Translations under genes and position numbers: made by a program
Notes under the pieces: generated by a model
The model's input: only the letters and a program-made list of their open reading frames with translations
Databases searched by the model: none
What the model was told of the DNA's origin: nothing
In this document: piece by piece, positions 10,147 to 21,507 of the stretch
How positions within the stretch are numbered: the stretch's first letter is position 1
Layout of the letters: each line of letters starts with the position of its first letter
Source of the DNA: Apoderus coryli
Taxonomy: Eukaryota; Arthropoda; Insecta; Coleoptera; Attelabidae
Direction: 5' to 3'
Length of the DNA stretch: 64,000 nt
Assembly: GCA_911728435.2 (NCBI GenBank)
Contig: OU452198.1
Span: 13,364,001-13,428,000, forward strand

Positions 10147-13100
10147 TCAATAACTTAGAGGCAACGGACAAATCTTTTGAAATCCTCGCTTAATTGTGCC
10201 CGTTGAGGTTTTTATGGTAGCGACTCTGGATACGTTATCGCTTCCGGGATGAAGTGCGATGATGCGACCCATCTGCCATTGCGTTGGTTTCGTATTATCC
10301 TCTTTGATGAGGACTAAAGTACCCTCTGTTAGAGTACCCATCGTTTCTCTCCAGCGGCCACGGCGTTGCAACTCTGAGATGTATTCTGTCTTCCATCTCT
10401 GCCAGAAGTGCTGAGTCATCTGTTGAACCAGCTGGTATCGGTTCAAGCGATTTATGTTGACGTCAACAACATCTTCGTCTGGCGCAGCGATTATAGGTTT
10501 TCCAATGATGAAGTGAGCAGGTGTAAGAGGACTCAAGTCATTTGGATCATTGTTTATAGGTGATAAAGGACGGGAGTTAAGTATTCCTTCTATTTGAGTA
10601 CACAGGGTATACAATTCTTCAAAAACTAAAGGTGTTGAAGATAAAACTCGTTTTAAGTGATGCTTGCAACTCTTTACCCCAGCTTCCCAAAGCCCGCCAA
10701 AGTGGGGTGAATATGGGGGAATAAATTGCCAGTTAATTGACTGCAAAGAGGTAAATTCGTCAAGATCGTCTTTTAGGGATTGGGAACTTAATAGTTTGGA
10801 AAATTCTCGTTGGACCCCAACGAAATTGGTTCCATTGTCTGAGTATATTGTGGTTGGTTTACCTCTTCTGGCCACGAAACGACGCAATGCTTGCATAAAT
10901 AATTCAGAGGATAAACCTGACACTACCTCTATGTGTATGGCCTTTGTTGCAAAGCATACAAATAGAGCGATATAGCACTTACTGGTTTTGTTACCCCGAC
11001 CCCTTCGATCTTTGATTAGGAAAGGTCCAGCGTAATCAACCCCAGTTATGGAAAATGGGCTAGAAGGTGTTACCCTAGCGTTAGGCAGATTACCCATTAT
11101 AGGTTGAATTGTAGCAGCGTTAAATTTAAAGCAGCGCATGCAACGTCGTACAGTGGCACGAGCTAGGTTACGACCTGAGATAGGCCAATAAGTATTTCTT
11201 ATTGTAAATAGTAACAACTGAGGACCGGCATGCAATAACCGTTTGTGTTCCTCTTCAAATAATAGCTTTGTGAAATGATGATCACTGTGCAATAATATCG
11301 GATGTTTCTTATCAAAGGGATAATCCGAATACTTTAATCTTCCACCTACGCGCATGATATTATCTTTATCTAAAAAGGGTGTTAGACTGAGCAACCGATT
11401 CTTATGGTTTAATGCTTTTCCATTAAGTAAATCCTCTGTTTCGGAAGAAAAAGATTGATATTGGCAAATTCTGATTAGAATTTTATTTGCACTCCGAACT
11501 TCATAAAGTTTGAGTTGACCAGTTTCCCTGTCATTCTTGTTCTTGCAACAATTGTGCTTAAATCGGAGCATATAGGCAGTGACATTAATCAGTTTGTTAT
11601 ATTTAGAAAATTTGTCAAAAGTAAAATCTAATAGATTTGCATTTTTTCGAACTAATAGAGATTGAGTCCTCAAGTCAGGGAGGCTGTTTACTACAGGTTG
11701 CTCACGAGGCCATTCATTTGTATCGAAACTAAGCCAAGTGGGACCCTTCCACCATAGATTGGAATCAAGAATTTGACTTGGATATAAACCCCTGGAAACT
11801 ATATCCGCAGGATTTTCTGCGGTGGGAATATAATGCCACTCGCAGTCCATTGTAAGAGACTGAATCTTGGAGACTCGATTCCCAGTAAACGTTTTTAACA
11901 GATTAGGGCTGGTTTTGATCCAAGCCAATGCTATGGTAGAATCAGACCATAGAATACGCTTGTTGAAATTGATGTTGAGAGATTTAGTTGCCTTATCTAC
12001 TAGACGAGACAAAAGTAGCGCCCCACATAATTCCAACCTGGGCACGCTTATAGTTTGGAGCGGTGCAACCTTAGATTTGGCACACAGTAGGCTCACTTGC
12101 ACATCATTATTGACATCTAGGCTCCGCAAATAGATACACGCCCCATATGCGCTCTCCGACGAGTCTGCAAAACCGTGCAGCTCTATTTGGGTAGCATTAT
12201 TGACTATAGCATGTCGACCAATTGACAATTCGTTTAGAAGAGGAATTTCGCTTTGAAATTTAGTCCACATCGTGTTGAGCCTGTCTGGTAAAGGATCGTC
12301 CCATGATATTCCTGCAGACCACAATTTCTGCATAAGGATCTTGGACAATATTGTGCAGGGACTGACTAAGCCCAGTGGGTCGAAAATCCTGGCAATTGTG
12401 GAAAGAACTGATCTTTTCGTTGCCTTACAACTAAAAGAACTAGTATCGATATTGTAGAGCAGTGTGTCATTTTGACATGCCCATGTCAATCCTAAAGCTT
12501 GTGTCTTATCGTTTGATGAAAATGATAGAATATCGAAGATCAAATTTGAACGTTCTATTCCGCTAAGAACATCTTGATCATTTGAACACCACTTTCTCAA
12601 TTCAAAGCAACCACCTTTAAGTATCTCAGAGACTTCGCGACAAATTTGTTGAGCCTCCTCTAGAGAATTGGAACCCGTAAGCATATCATCAACATAGAAA
12701 TCGTGCTTGATGATTCTAGCTATGTTGGGCCTAGTCTGTTCTATTGCATCAGCCAGACTGAATAGGCATTTTATGGCTAGGTAACTCGCCGCAGCTTGAC
12801 CATACGTGACTGTGTTGAGTTCGTAGGTCCTCAGCGGTTGATTGGGAGAGCTACGCCACAATATACGCTGCAGTGGGCGTTGAGATTGGTTTATGAGTAC
12901 CTGCCGGTACATTTTGGCTACATCTGCCGCTATAACGTACCTGTATTGCCTGAATCGCAAGATTATAGATAGAAGATCGTCTTGAAGGACTGGCCCAATA
13001 AGCTGTATATTGTTGAGGGAAAGTCCGTTGCTTGTTGGCGCGGAAGCGTCAAAGACCACCCTGAGCTTTGTTGTGAGGCTCGATTCCTTCAAAACACCGT

Positions 13101-15273
13101 GATGAGGCATAAAATATTGAAGATGGGATTCAGATGCATTATTGATAAGTGACATATGACCTAATGACTCATATTCGGACATAAAATCTTGGTAGAGTGT
13201 GCGCAAGCGTTCATTTCTCAATAAACGTCGCTCTAGCGCATAGAATCTGTTCTCAGCTTGTGAGCGTGATTCTCCCAAATTGTTGGGATCTTGTTTAAGT
13301 GGCATATTTACTACGAACCGACCATCTGATTGTCTCATGGTAGTTTGGGCAAAATTGTCCTCACAGGAAAGCTCATCTTGGGAGAGAGATTTGATATTGC
13401 TTAGTTCTTCTATCTCCCAGAATTTGGACATGGCTTGTAATAGTTCCTGATTGGTACTGAGATTGCATGTTGTTCGCTTTGGTTCATATAGCCCTAAGCC
13501 ACCAGAAACGACCCAACCGAGTTTAGTGTCCTGAAGAACTGGAAGATTTTTACCCAAAATTATCTTGTCAGAGCCTAGGAGATGCCAAAACAAATCTGCA
13601 CCAATCAAGATATCTATGGTACCTGGGATATTGAACTGTGGATCAGCCAGTGGTATTCCTTCAGGAATATGTAGTTGGTCTATATCGAATTTGAGGCTAG
13701 GCATGATATTAGAAATTATGGGTAGAACGTAACAAGTTATCTCGGTCTTAAAGTCTGATTGTGCTGACTTGAGAGTTACCTTGCACTTTTTATTTATGTG
13801 AGATTGTAGATTTGAAATACCAAATATTGTTAAGTTGGTATTCTGTTTTGAAAGACCCAAACGACGCAGGACTCCCTCTGAAATAAATGAAGTCTGCGAA
13901 CCGCAGTCAAGCAACGCTCGAACCTTTTGGTATTTATTGTGTTGATCTAGAACTAAGAGGTTGGCCGTTGATAATACAACTTGAGCATGAATGCCTCTTA
14001 GGACTCCACTGTTCATGGAATTGGAAGTAATAGACTCTTGAGCAGGGGTTTCAGACCGACCTTCGGAATCGTTGGCATGAAGAAGCGTATTGTGTCGTTG
14101 CTTGCATTTTCTGCAAGAGCCTATTTTGCATTTAGAAGCTGCATGACCCTCACGTAAACAGTTGACACATATAGATGGAGTTTTTCTTACGAACTGATTT
14201 CTTTCGACAATGGATAACTTTAAGAACCCTTCACAAATGTATATTGAGTGGTCACCCTTACAAAAGGAACAAGTATAGTGACTAGAAACCAATGCTCGTG
14301 AATGTTGCTTAGTTGAAGATTTTACTGAATCTTTAGCAATTTTCAGGTTTCCCTTATCAACGTTTTGATTACGCTTGTAATCCAAAGTATCAGCGAAATT
14401 AGCCCTTTCTCGTAGAAATTGCAAAAACTCATCAATTGTAGGAGATGCAGATGTGTTCCGCGTTTGTCTTTCCCAATCACACAATGTTGCGTTGTCTAGC
14501 TTCTGAGATACCCAAAAGATCAGTAAACAGTCCCAGTTTGATACTGATTGACCCAATTGCTCTATAGCCCCTAGATGTCTAGAGATATTGTCAGCTAGAT
14601 GCTGAAGTGAGTCATGTGACCCTTTTTGTATTGTATTAAAGAAACATAATGCTCCTAGGTGGTTATGCAATAATTTTTTCGTATTATTGAACCTTTCACA
14701 CAACGTAGTCCACGCCACTGTGTAATTTGCCGCGTTATATTGAACTTGCTTTATAGATGCTGCGGCACTACCTTCTAGCGCGCCCCGTAGATAGAAAAAC
14801 TTTTGTATATTGGAAAGTGCCTCATTTTGATGTATTAGGCTATCGAAAATATCGCGAAACTCCAGCCAATCCTCGAAATTACCATTGAACTTGGGCAATG
14901 AAATGTCTGGTAATTTTATTGCAGTTGGTTGGAATTTAGAATTTGAGATAGGTGCTGAATTGTGACTAGAGGCAGAATCTTTTTGTTTTAACAATAATTT
15001 TGCGCGACTTGTTGCGGCATAGAACCTTTCTAGAAAGTTATCCCGTTCGAGACCTTGTGCATCTAACGATTCTAAGTCGCACAGCATTTCAATCTCGCTA
15101 TGTATGCTATTGAATTTATCCAAAATATCTAGAAGATTATCTAACCTATCCTGCAATTCTATTTCTTGTAATTCAGATAAGCCATCCTGTAATGTATCCA
15201 AATATTTGTTAAAAGAAGCCAAAGAACTTTTCACACAGCCCCGTTTGCGCTTTAATGTGGCTAATTCAGTCAT
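10147..15273 (-). CDS. BEL/Pao gag-pol polyprotein, intact (1708 aa)
   Basis: A single frame encodes all parts needed for cytoplasmic particle assembly, reverse transcription and integration. In order: a coiled N-terminus and DUF1759-type gag (about 125-290, with LPKFNGNFEDWLEF); zinc knuckles (C335/C338/H342/C347, C369/C372/H377/C382, and C387/C390/H394/H399); an aspartic protease of the DUF1758 type (about 430-600, active site LLDCGSQTS); reverse transcriptase (about 690-890, FYVDDML at 859-865); RNase H (D1036, E1081, D1111); an H/C zinc-binding region (about 1330-1383); the integrase core (D1413 in GVDYAG, D1479 in YSDNGTNF, E1530 in GLWE); and a DUF5641-type C-terminus. The start Met lies about 430 bp after the 5' LTR. 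There is no frameshift between gag and pol, as expected for BEL/Pao. No stop or missing catalytic residue was seen. Confidence 0.96.
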   Translation of the reverse strand: MTELATLKRKRGCVKSSLASFNKYLDTLQDGLSELQEIELQDRLDNLLDILDKFNSIHSEIEMLCDLESLDAQGLERDNFLERFYAATSRAKLLLKQKDSASSHNSAPISNSKFQPTAIKLPDISLPKFNGNFEDWLEFRDIFDSLIHQNEALSNIQKFFYLRGALEGSAAASIKQVQYNAANYTVAWTTLCERFNNTKKLLHNHLGALCFFNTIQKGSHDSLQHLADNISRHLGAIEQLGQSVSNWDCLLIFWVSQKLDNATLCDWERQTRNTSASPTIDEFLQFLRERANFADTLDYKRNQNVDKGNLKIAKDSVKSSTKQHSRALVSSHYTCSFCKGDHSIYICEGFLKLSIVERNQFVRKTPSICVNCLREGHAASKCKIGSCRKCKQRHNTLLHANDSEGRSETPAQESITSNSMNSGVLRGIHAQVVLSTANLLVLDQHNKYQKVRALLDCGSQTSFISEGVLRRLGLSKQNTNLTIFGISNLQSHINKKCKVTLKSAQSDFKTEITCYVLPIISNIMPSLKFDIDQLHIPEGIPLADPQFNIPGTIDILIGADLFWHLLGSDKIILGKNLPVLQDTKLGWVVSGGLGLYEPKRTTCNLSTNQELLQAMSKFWEIEELSNIKSLSQDELSCEDNFAQTTMRQSDGRFVVNMPLKQDPNNLGESRSQAENRFYALERRLLRNERLRTLYQDFMSEYESLGHMSLINNASESHLQYFMPHHGVLKESSLTTKLRVVFDASAPTSNGLSLNNIQLIGPVLQDDLLSIILRFRQYRYVIAADVAKMYRQVLINQSQRPLQRILWRSSPNQPLRTYELNTVTYGQAAASYLAIKCLFSLADAIEQTRPNIARIIKHDFYVDDMLTGSNSLEEAQQICREVSEILKGGCFELRKWCSNDQDVLSGIERSNLIFDILSFSSNDKTQALGLTWACQNDTLLYNIDTSSFSCKATKRSVLSTIARIFDPLGLVSPCTILSKILMQKLWSAGISWDDPLPDRLNTMWTKFQSEIPLLNELSIGRHAIVNNATQIELHGFADSSESAYGACIYLRSLDVNNDVQVSLLCAKSKVAPLQTISVPRLELCGALLLSRLVDKATKSLNINFNKRILWSDSTIALAWIKTSPNLLKTFTGNRVSKIQSLTMDCEWHYIPTAENPADIVSRGLYPSQILDSNLWWKGPTWLSFDTNEWPREQPVVNSLPDLRTQSLLVRKNANLLDFTFDKFSKYNKLINVTAYMLRFKHNCCKNKNDRETGQLKLYEVRSANKILIRICQYQSFSSETEDLLNGKALNHKNRLLSLTPFLDKDNIMRVGGRLKYSDYPFDKKHPILLHSDHHFTKLLFEEEHKRLLHAGPQLLLFTIRNTYWPISGRNLARATVRRCMRCFKFNAATIQPIMGNLPNARVTPSSPFSITGVDYAGPFLIKDRRGRGNKTSKCYIALFVCFATKAIHIEVVSGLSSELFMQALRRFVARRGKPTTIYSDNGTNFVGVQREFSKLLSSQSLKDDLDEFTSLQSINWQFIPPYSPHFGGLWEAGVKSCKHHLKRVLSSTPLVFEELYTLCTQIEGILNSRPLSPINNDPNDLSPLTPAHFIIGKPIIAAPDEDVVDVNINRLNRYQLVQQMTQHFWQRWKTEYISELQRRGRWRETMGTLTEGTLVLIKEDNTKPTQWQMGRIIALHPGSDNVSRVATIKTSTGTIKRGFQKICPLPLSY

Positions 15274-15702
15274 ATTGATTTATTTTATTTTTTTAAATTT
15301 AATATAGGTACCTACCTACTTAGTGTAAATAATAATATTACCTACTGTATATATTAAATATTATTGTATTATTAATTTTTATGTAAACCTTATATTATTG
15401 AATAGATAACCTCTGTACTCAAACAGAAGAAATTAGGTATTATTGAAATATAAAATAGGATAGGATAGAATGAACTCACTTTCGACTTGTAGTTTCCAAT
15501 CTCCAGTCTTCTTTGTCGGCGTAGGTATTAGGTATATTGTGCTAGCCGCCGCTGTATCAACTTGCTATTGCGTATTTCACTGCCGTGAAATAGGTATTCG
15601 ATACTTCTTGTTATTATTATAGCGTATATTTTATTGTGTTAAGTGGATGTAATTCATGTTTTGCTGATGAATATCCGCTCTGGAAGGACCATATGTTTTG
15701 TG
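15274..15702 (-). other. BEL leader with candidate primer-binding site
   Basis: Untranslated leader between the 5' LTR and the gag start. A TGG-starting stretch (15691 downward, TGGTCCTTCCAGAGC) lies 11 bases inside the LTR and could pair with a tRNA 3' end. The tRNA was not identified. Nothing else is recognised. Confidence 0.45.
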
Positions 15703-15933
15703 TGTATTAAAACATAGTTGACTAGTACGCTTGTTTTAGTTTTAACTATTTATTTTACAAACTAAAGAACATATTTACAGAATAATAATATAAAAGGGAT
15801 GTTCACTATACAAAATCTAAAGTCTATCTGTCTTTTTTCTCACTCTCGCGATTCGCATATCGTCGTTTGGAGGGAACCACGATGAACACCTGCACTATGT
15901 AGCACAGGGTCGGCGTAAGGAAGGGCTGCGACA
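15703..15933 (-). repeat. 5' LTR of the BEL/Pao element
   Basis: Direct repeat of 9889-10119, TG...CA ends in the minus reading. The target duplication CAATC follows at 15934-15938. It should hold the promoter and polyadenylation signals. An ATAATAATATAAAAG stretch lies inside. Confidence 0.95.
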
Positions 15934-15954
15934 CAATCATTACTAAACTTAAAA

Positions 15955-16115
15955 TATGTATACAGTGTGGCACAAGATAAATGGTCGCCATAGTACCAGC
16001 AGACTAAATTAAAATATATATATAGTGTGGCACAAGAACAATGATGGTCGCCACAAGCACAGATCTAGAAGAAAATCGAGTTTCTAGATCTGTGGCCACA
16101 AGTGTACCAAACATT
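15955..16115. repeat. Short tandem duplication ending in a hairpin
   Basis: The block with ATATA...AGTGTGGCACAAGA...ATGGTCGCCA occurs twice (about 15955-15995 and 16012-16055). A hairpin then follows at about 16059-16100: ACAGATCTAGAA and its complement around AGAAAATCGAGT. No coding potential. Confidence 0.6.
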
Positions 16116-16281
16116 TTCACCACTTTAGAAAAATTCTAGGGGAAAGATATTAATTGAAAATTAGTTACGTTTTTTTTTTACAAATTTATCCATATACAGG
16201 GTGTTACAATTCTGACACCAACATACAATTAGCTTAGTTCTAAAAAAAAATATGCAAACATAATCAGAGCCGCTAGGGGAG
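16116..16281. other. Short non-coding stretch
   Basis: A+T-rich, with an ACAGGGTGTTACAATTCTGA terminus at about 16196. No gene. Confidence 0.4.
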
Positions 16282-16790
16282 TTATTTGGCCTTTATCTTC
16301 TTCTTCGTTCGATTATGTTGTGTAAGATTTTTAATATTTTTTCCACGGGTAGGAGTGCTAGCAATATTTTTTAAAACCTGTGCGGCATCTCTTTTTCCTG
16401 TAGACTGGAGCTGACTGTGTGTAGCAAATAAAATCTCACTGCAGCTTACATTGCTTCTTAACTGTTCTGTTTTTCGCAACTTAGTGCGATCACTTGCAAG
16501 CTCAAATGCTTTTATTGGACGACCTGCAGCCTGCTTTGGTAGTTTGGGTAGTCAAGCAAATTTGTATTTTTTATCTAAGAACGTCTTTTCGTTATAGTGA
16601 TCAGCTTTCCATTTGCTTTTCATCTAGGACTTAAAATAAGAAAAATTTATTTTAACGTCTTTCATATCTTCTTCGGAATAATGAAATCGATTTTGCAAAT
16701 GATGAAGAATAAAATCGTGGATATCCATATCAGTTTGTTCTCGCATAATGTTGAATAACTCCCTTTTAGTGATTAGAGTCACAAGTTATG
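16282..16790 (-). pseudogene. Broken gene of an unnamed insect transposon-like family
   Basis: The minus strand from about 16790 translates as a continuous but twice-stopped protein. It begins NIMREQTDMDIHDFILHHL and SEEDMKDVKINFSYFKS, then has a stop, MKSKWKADHYNEKTFLDKK, and a second stop. It continues LPKQAAGRPIKAFELASDR, KLRKTEQLRSN, SEILFATHSQL, GKRDAAQVLKNIASTPTRG, and stops at 16282. The GRP...R(R/K)KTE.LR...A...L...GK.DA..V pattern recalls proteins found in many copies in insect and cnidarian genomes, probably transposon-encoded. I cannot assign a reaction. The two stops show decay. Confidence 0.6.
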
Positions 16791-18297
16791 GGTCTATAAA
16801 AAAAGATATATTGATGATGTTATAATCGATTCGAAACATTAAAACAGTTTTTTTATTTTAAATGAATATTTGCAATAAAAATATCCAACACTTTTATTGA
16901 TAAGGTATTATTATTATTATTAGAGAAGTTTCAACTTTAGATTTTAAAGAATATTAAATCCAATGAGACAAAAAAATATGGCAACCTCTATTTTTGTATT
17001 AAAATAGACATAAACTATAATTTCTTGGACACAGCGTATTATTAGAATGCCGAATTCACTAAAAAACCGGACAAAACCGGATGAGAATTTCATTGAGCTT
17101 GAAAGCAGGATAACTATACTTCATTCTAAAGTAAAAATTATAGCTGGGACTCGCTTGGAGATATAACAAATTTCTTACGGTTTTTTAAGTTCCTTATAAA
17201 AAGTAAGAAATAAAAACACTATTTTTGTCAAATATGATTATTAACAAAAGAAAAGTAAATAAAAGTGTACTTATGTACTATATATAACATAACTTACCTG
17301 AAAGACTAGATTCCATCATAAATTCTATTTAAAACAATGTCCAAGTACAAAAAAATTATCACACAAAGACACACTTTATATAACGAAATACTAACTGAAA
17401 CACATGCTCTTATATAAATAGTCAGATATACACTAACCCTATGCACCTATGGGTAAAAACAGAGGTCCAAAAAGAATATTTTATGGTTCTTTGTCTATCT
17501 GGCTTTATGATAGGTACATTTACTACCCATTTCTAACAAATTTACAAAATTGAATTTTGGCGCGCTAAATTAGGCAAATATCCCACTGTGCGCCGCCTGA
17601 ATGATCCTAATTGGTGCGTAGACCCTCGCACGTTTTGTCGCGATGCGGGTGTTCAAGTCGCAATTGGTGGAAACTGAGTTCTTCCCCGCAATTGTTGCCG
17701 CCCCTCGTAGTAATATTGAATCAGCCACTGGCAGAGCGGTGTTATTATTTATACTTTTGTTGTCGTGTATGAGTTGCAATATTATCAAATATTATATCAA
17801 ATTATTATTCTATATTTAGTGTTCTGTTACTTTAGTGTTTTAGGTTCAAAACAATTTTTCTTTGTTCTTGTAGAAATATAAGCTTACACAACATTGTTTG
17901 TTGTTTATTAAGGCATCAAAACTGGAAGTTTTTAGTGAATCTACATAGACCTTGGTGGAAAAAGGTGTTAACTCAAATATATTAGTTTTGAGAAAAATCA
18001 CTTTAAAGTTTACAGAGTGGAACTTTTTAACCAAAAATGTTTTTAATATTATTATGCATCATAGTATATTGAAATACATGACAAAACCTTGCAGATCAAG
18101 GAATTTTTTAAAACATGAACCCATATTTGAAAAAAATATAAAAAACTTCAAAAAATTGAGTTAACACCTTTCTAAAAATATTACTTTTTGGTTAAGGCTA
18201 ACTACATGACAAACGAAAAGGTGTTATTTAGGTATTTTTTTTTATTAATAAACTTATTATTACAAACAAAAACTATAAGAAAAGATTATACACTTAA
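16791..18297. other. Non-coding stretch
   Basis: No protein family was recognised on either strand. The short frames at 17570-17788, 17846-18034 and 17952-18164 lack known motifs. The region has homopolymer runs and (TTA)n near 16909. Confidence 0.4.
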
Positions 18298-18978
18298 CTA
18301 ATCTTCCCTTTTGAGGTTTAAGTAGAATACTCTGAAATTTTCTGGGATAAACGCAATTTGTTCCTGAATATTATCGAATTTCTTTGATGAGATGGTTTTT
18401 GTTTTATCAAGGGTCTTTAATACTCGTTGGGCATTCCTTTGTTTGCTATCAATCTTTTTCTTTTTTCTTATGTCGACAATCGTCCAATCTTCTGTTTCAT
18501 CAAAAGAATATCTGTATTTAGTTATGCCAAACTCTTCAATTTGAATCCACCGAACTTCTCTAAATGCTACTTTTTCATTTTTTTCAGACTTCTTTCGATC
18601 AATTAGGCCGAGCTTTATTGGCAGCTCTTTTATATCTACAAATTTATCAGCCATTCTAGTTATATTAAATAGCGTTTTTTTCCTAGCTTCTGCCATGATT
18701 GATAGGTATTGGTCCACAGTATAAATGTTCTGATATTTTCTGATAGACTTTTCAACAGCGGCAAAATTTCTGTCAGAATCCATGAATGTGTGTCCCACTT
18801 CTGGGAATTTATGACCAACTTTTTTAAATGCACCAGTGCTTAAATAGTGCCATAGACAAACAATAAAGAAGTTTTTGTTCTGTCCTCCTGCCGAGTCACT
18901 CCAGGCAATCAAATGATCAAAAATTCTGTCGTGTTCCTTGATATTGTTAGGTTTAAAAAATATATATAACCTATTATA
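18298..18978 (-). pseudogene. DUF7869-type transposon protein, C-terminal fragment
   Basis: The minus frame carries the family hallmark LIAWSDSAGGQNKNF (usually FSDxCxGQNKN), then GHKFPEVGHTFMDSDRNF, RKYQNIYTVDQYLSIM, FREVRWIQIEE, and a Lys-rich tail to a natural stop. DUF7869 proteins occur in many insect genomes and are thought to come from mobile elements. The Asp pattern suggests a nuclease fold, but the function is not proven. The upstream part ends where the TA-flanked element at 18981 begins. The frame is open, but the gene is truncated, probably by that insertion. Confidence 0.72.
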
Positions 18979-19517
18979 TACAGGGTGAACTATCACTCAG
19001 TACAGTACTATCACTCAGTACTAGAGGTAGAGAAAAATAAGATTTAACAGAATCGCCTTTCAAAAAATTTCCAACATTTTTATTAAGGCTGAAAATAATT
19101 TTTTTGTAAATCATGTTAAACTCCCTTTTTACGACGCCTATGAACGCCTGCCTAACTGAAGTTTAAATTAGACATTAGCTTAAAGGTTATGATACAGCGC
19201 CATGTTGCCAAGTGTATCGATTTACGGAGCATTTAATGTAAAACATTTATTTAGAAAATGTAGATGATTATGTGACTTCAATCATGCGAAATATTAAATA
19301 TTACGTAAGCTCCTACCTTTCGGATAGGTCTAACATGCCATGCCATGCCGCCATGATTTTTGGACTTCCTGGAGACCGCTTGATTTACCTCATCCACTCT
19401 TCTTGTTTAATGTCAGGTACTCAGCCCGACGATCACAAGGTGGATCCCATCCGTTAGGAAAACACCAAAGGGCAACAAAAAACACTCAAATGCAAATAAC
19501 ACTAGAACTTCAAAGCA

Positions 19518-19940
19518 CTACAACAGCAAATGTTCAAAGAGACCACTGTTAACTTCACCACACTTGTTGATGCGCTTAACCACTGAACTACTTCTAGTGC
19601 CTGTATCTTTTGTATTTGATACGGTTGAAACCAGTTCTCCTTCAGAATCCTCCTTGTTCTGAGATATTCCCAATCTTTTTGCAATCTCCGTAGTACTTAT
19701 GGACGGTTCCTCCTCTATTAAATTTAGTACAGCCACTACATGTTCTAAATTATTCTGTCCTCCTTGTCCACCCGTTTGAGCTTGCAATGTACCAGTATCT
19801 CACAAACGTTGTACTTACAACATTTACAAATGTGCGAGGACTAGATTAGGCATGTCTTTCCTATTTGGAAAACGTCTCCGGTATTCCACTGCCGCCCGAT
19901 TTGCTCTTTCTTTGCATTTCCCATAGGTAGGTATAATATT
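19518..19940 (-). pseudogene. Mariner transposase N-terminal relic (DUF4817-type)
   Basis: The minus strand reads YGKCKERANRAAVEYRRRFP (first DNA-binding domain), then a stop, then QRL.DTGTLQAQTGGQ and EHVVAVLNLIEEEPSISTTE. IAKRLGISQN and, after a frameshift, LRILKENWFQPYQIQKIQAL follow; this is the second helix-turn-helix of the family. No catalytic domain follows. It resembles 3740-4750 but is a different member. Confidence 0.75.
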
Positions 19941-20248
19941 ATTACCATGTCTGTTAATTCCGCGTTTTTCAATAATTCAATTCAATTTTCAAACATTCAC
20001 AAATCAATATAATAATTCGACGTCAGAAACGCGATGACAAATGACAAAGGAAAACATCGCCATATCGATATTATCAAAATATCGATATATCGGAATAAAA
20101 AATATCCAGTCACATCGACAATTTACGCTTCATTATAACGATATAAAATTTAGCAGGTATATCATACATTTGATTGGATATACCGCTGGGCTTTGTATCG
20201 GATCAAACAGCGGTATTTATTAACATTAGTGTAGTTTCTAGTTCTAGT

Positions 20249-20623
20249 TTAATTATTTTCTTGATTTTAGGTCAATTTGCAAATAATACTGCGGTTTTAC
20301 GAAAGACACATTGTATTTTATATCTGCTGTACACCTAAACAAAACAATATTTAACTTAAAATAAATAAAATATATAGGTACCTAAGTTTAACGACAACCG
20401 AATATCATTATGATATTTGGAAAATATATGTTGGATTTTTGTGTAATAGTGTGTTGTTGAATTGTGCTTAAGCAATATTCATGCCATACAGACTATTTTG
20501 AGAAAGATCAAAAAAATGATCGAAACGTCAAGATTTATTCGACATTTCTTATAAAATACAATGTGTCTTTCGTAAAACCGCAGTATTATTTGCAAATTGA
20601 CCTAAAATCAAGAAAATAATTAA
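20249..20623. repeat. Foldback element with perfect 74-bp arms
   Basis: 20249-20322 and 20550-20623 are exact reverse complements, beginning TTAATTATTTTCTTGATTTT and ending CATTGTATTTTATA. The 227-bp spacer has no gene. Perfect arms imply a young or conversion-maintained element. Confidence 0.85.
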
Positions 20624-21507
20624 AAAAAAAGTTATTGTTGTATTTATACTAAAAATATTACCATTTTATCGGTAGAAAATGTACGATATCGATTGTTCAA
20701 ATTTCATAACAAACTCGATCGATAGTAACAAAATCTGCATAATAATTATTCGTGAATGCAGGCTTGCCAGATTTGACCAAAAAAGCGATGGTCAATAGGC
20801 GCTAAATATTCTTAGTTAGCTCTTGGCTTCCAAATCTAATTCACCATGCATCACATCATTAATATTTATGTTATTTCATAATAATGATAATAATATTTCC
20901 GACAAAATTTTTGTGTAGTGTACGTAGGCAACCCGTTTTATCATATGTGTATTTTATTCTGCCTAATGTGTAAAGTATGCAATGCGCAATTTCTAACGTC
21001 TAATGTAATGTAAAAACAACCATAGTTACGTGAGAAATTAAAATCAAATTATTTCGTGTAGCTAATGATAATTTTGACAGTTTCACGTTGCTTTTAAAAA
21101 AAAATTCAAGTGAGTGCGAGTGGTAGGTGAGATGCCACATCAGCCAATCTGATCTGAGAAATTTTTGAGGAATTTCTTGCGAACGTGGTATACACATGCA
21201 AAGCACATGCGGAGGTCAAGGATTAAAAGTAGCATAATATGGCTCGATACACAATACACATTGAGTTTGAATAAGTTATTTTTTTACTCAAAATAAAAAG
21301 CTTAATATGTGTGTTATAAACTTGGCAACACGTTAGGCTGTTGGTTGACAGATGACGTCGAAGTTGTCTGCACTCTGCAGATCAGGTGTCCCGGGCGTTT
21401 ATTAACCTATTAACCGATATTTTATTATTTTTGTGTTTACATTTTCGTCCCTATTGGAAATAAGGATTTAAATAAATTAAAATTAAACAGGCATTTTACA
21501 TTTTAGT

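Larger units (their letters stand above)
9889..15933 (-). mobile_element. Complete BEL/Pao LTR retrotransposon
   Basis: A 6045-bp element bounded by two 231-bp LTRs at a constant offset of 5814 bp, with no indel between them. By eye the two LTRs are identical. The 5-bp target duplication CAATC lies outside both ends (9884-9888, 15934-15938). It encodes one long gag-pol frame on the minus strand, with a G-rich polypurine tract directly before the 3' LTR. Identical LTRs and an open frame mark a recent insertion that could still be active. No envelope-like gene follows pol. Confidence 0.97.

Noticed and set aside
10664..12457. Plus-strand frames at 10664-10975, 11867-12133 and 12272-12457.
   Set aside because: Shadows of the BEL gag-pol on the opposite strand.
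17570..17788. 72-codon minus frame as a candidate small gene.
   Set aside because: No motif, no splice or start context, and it lies in repeat-like DNA. Probably chance.
19272..19552. Plus-strand frames with SWRPLDLPHPLF looked like a degraded mariner catalytic motif.
   Set aside because: The neighbouring motifs do not fit, and the mariner relic here runs on the opposite strand.
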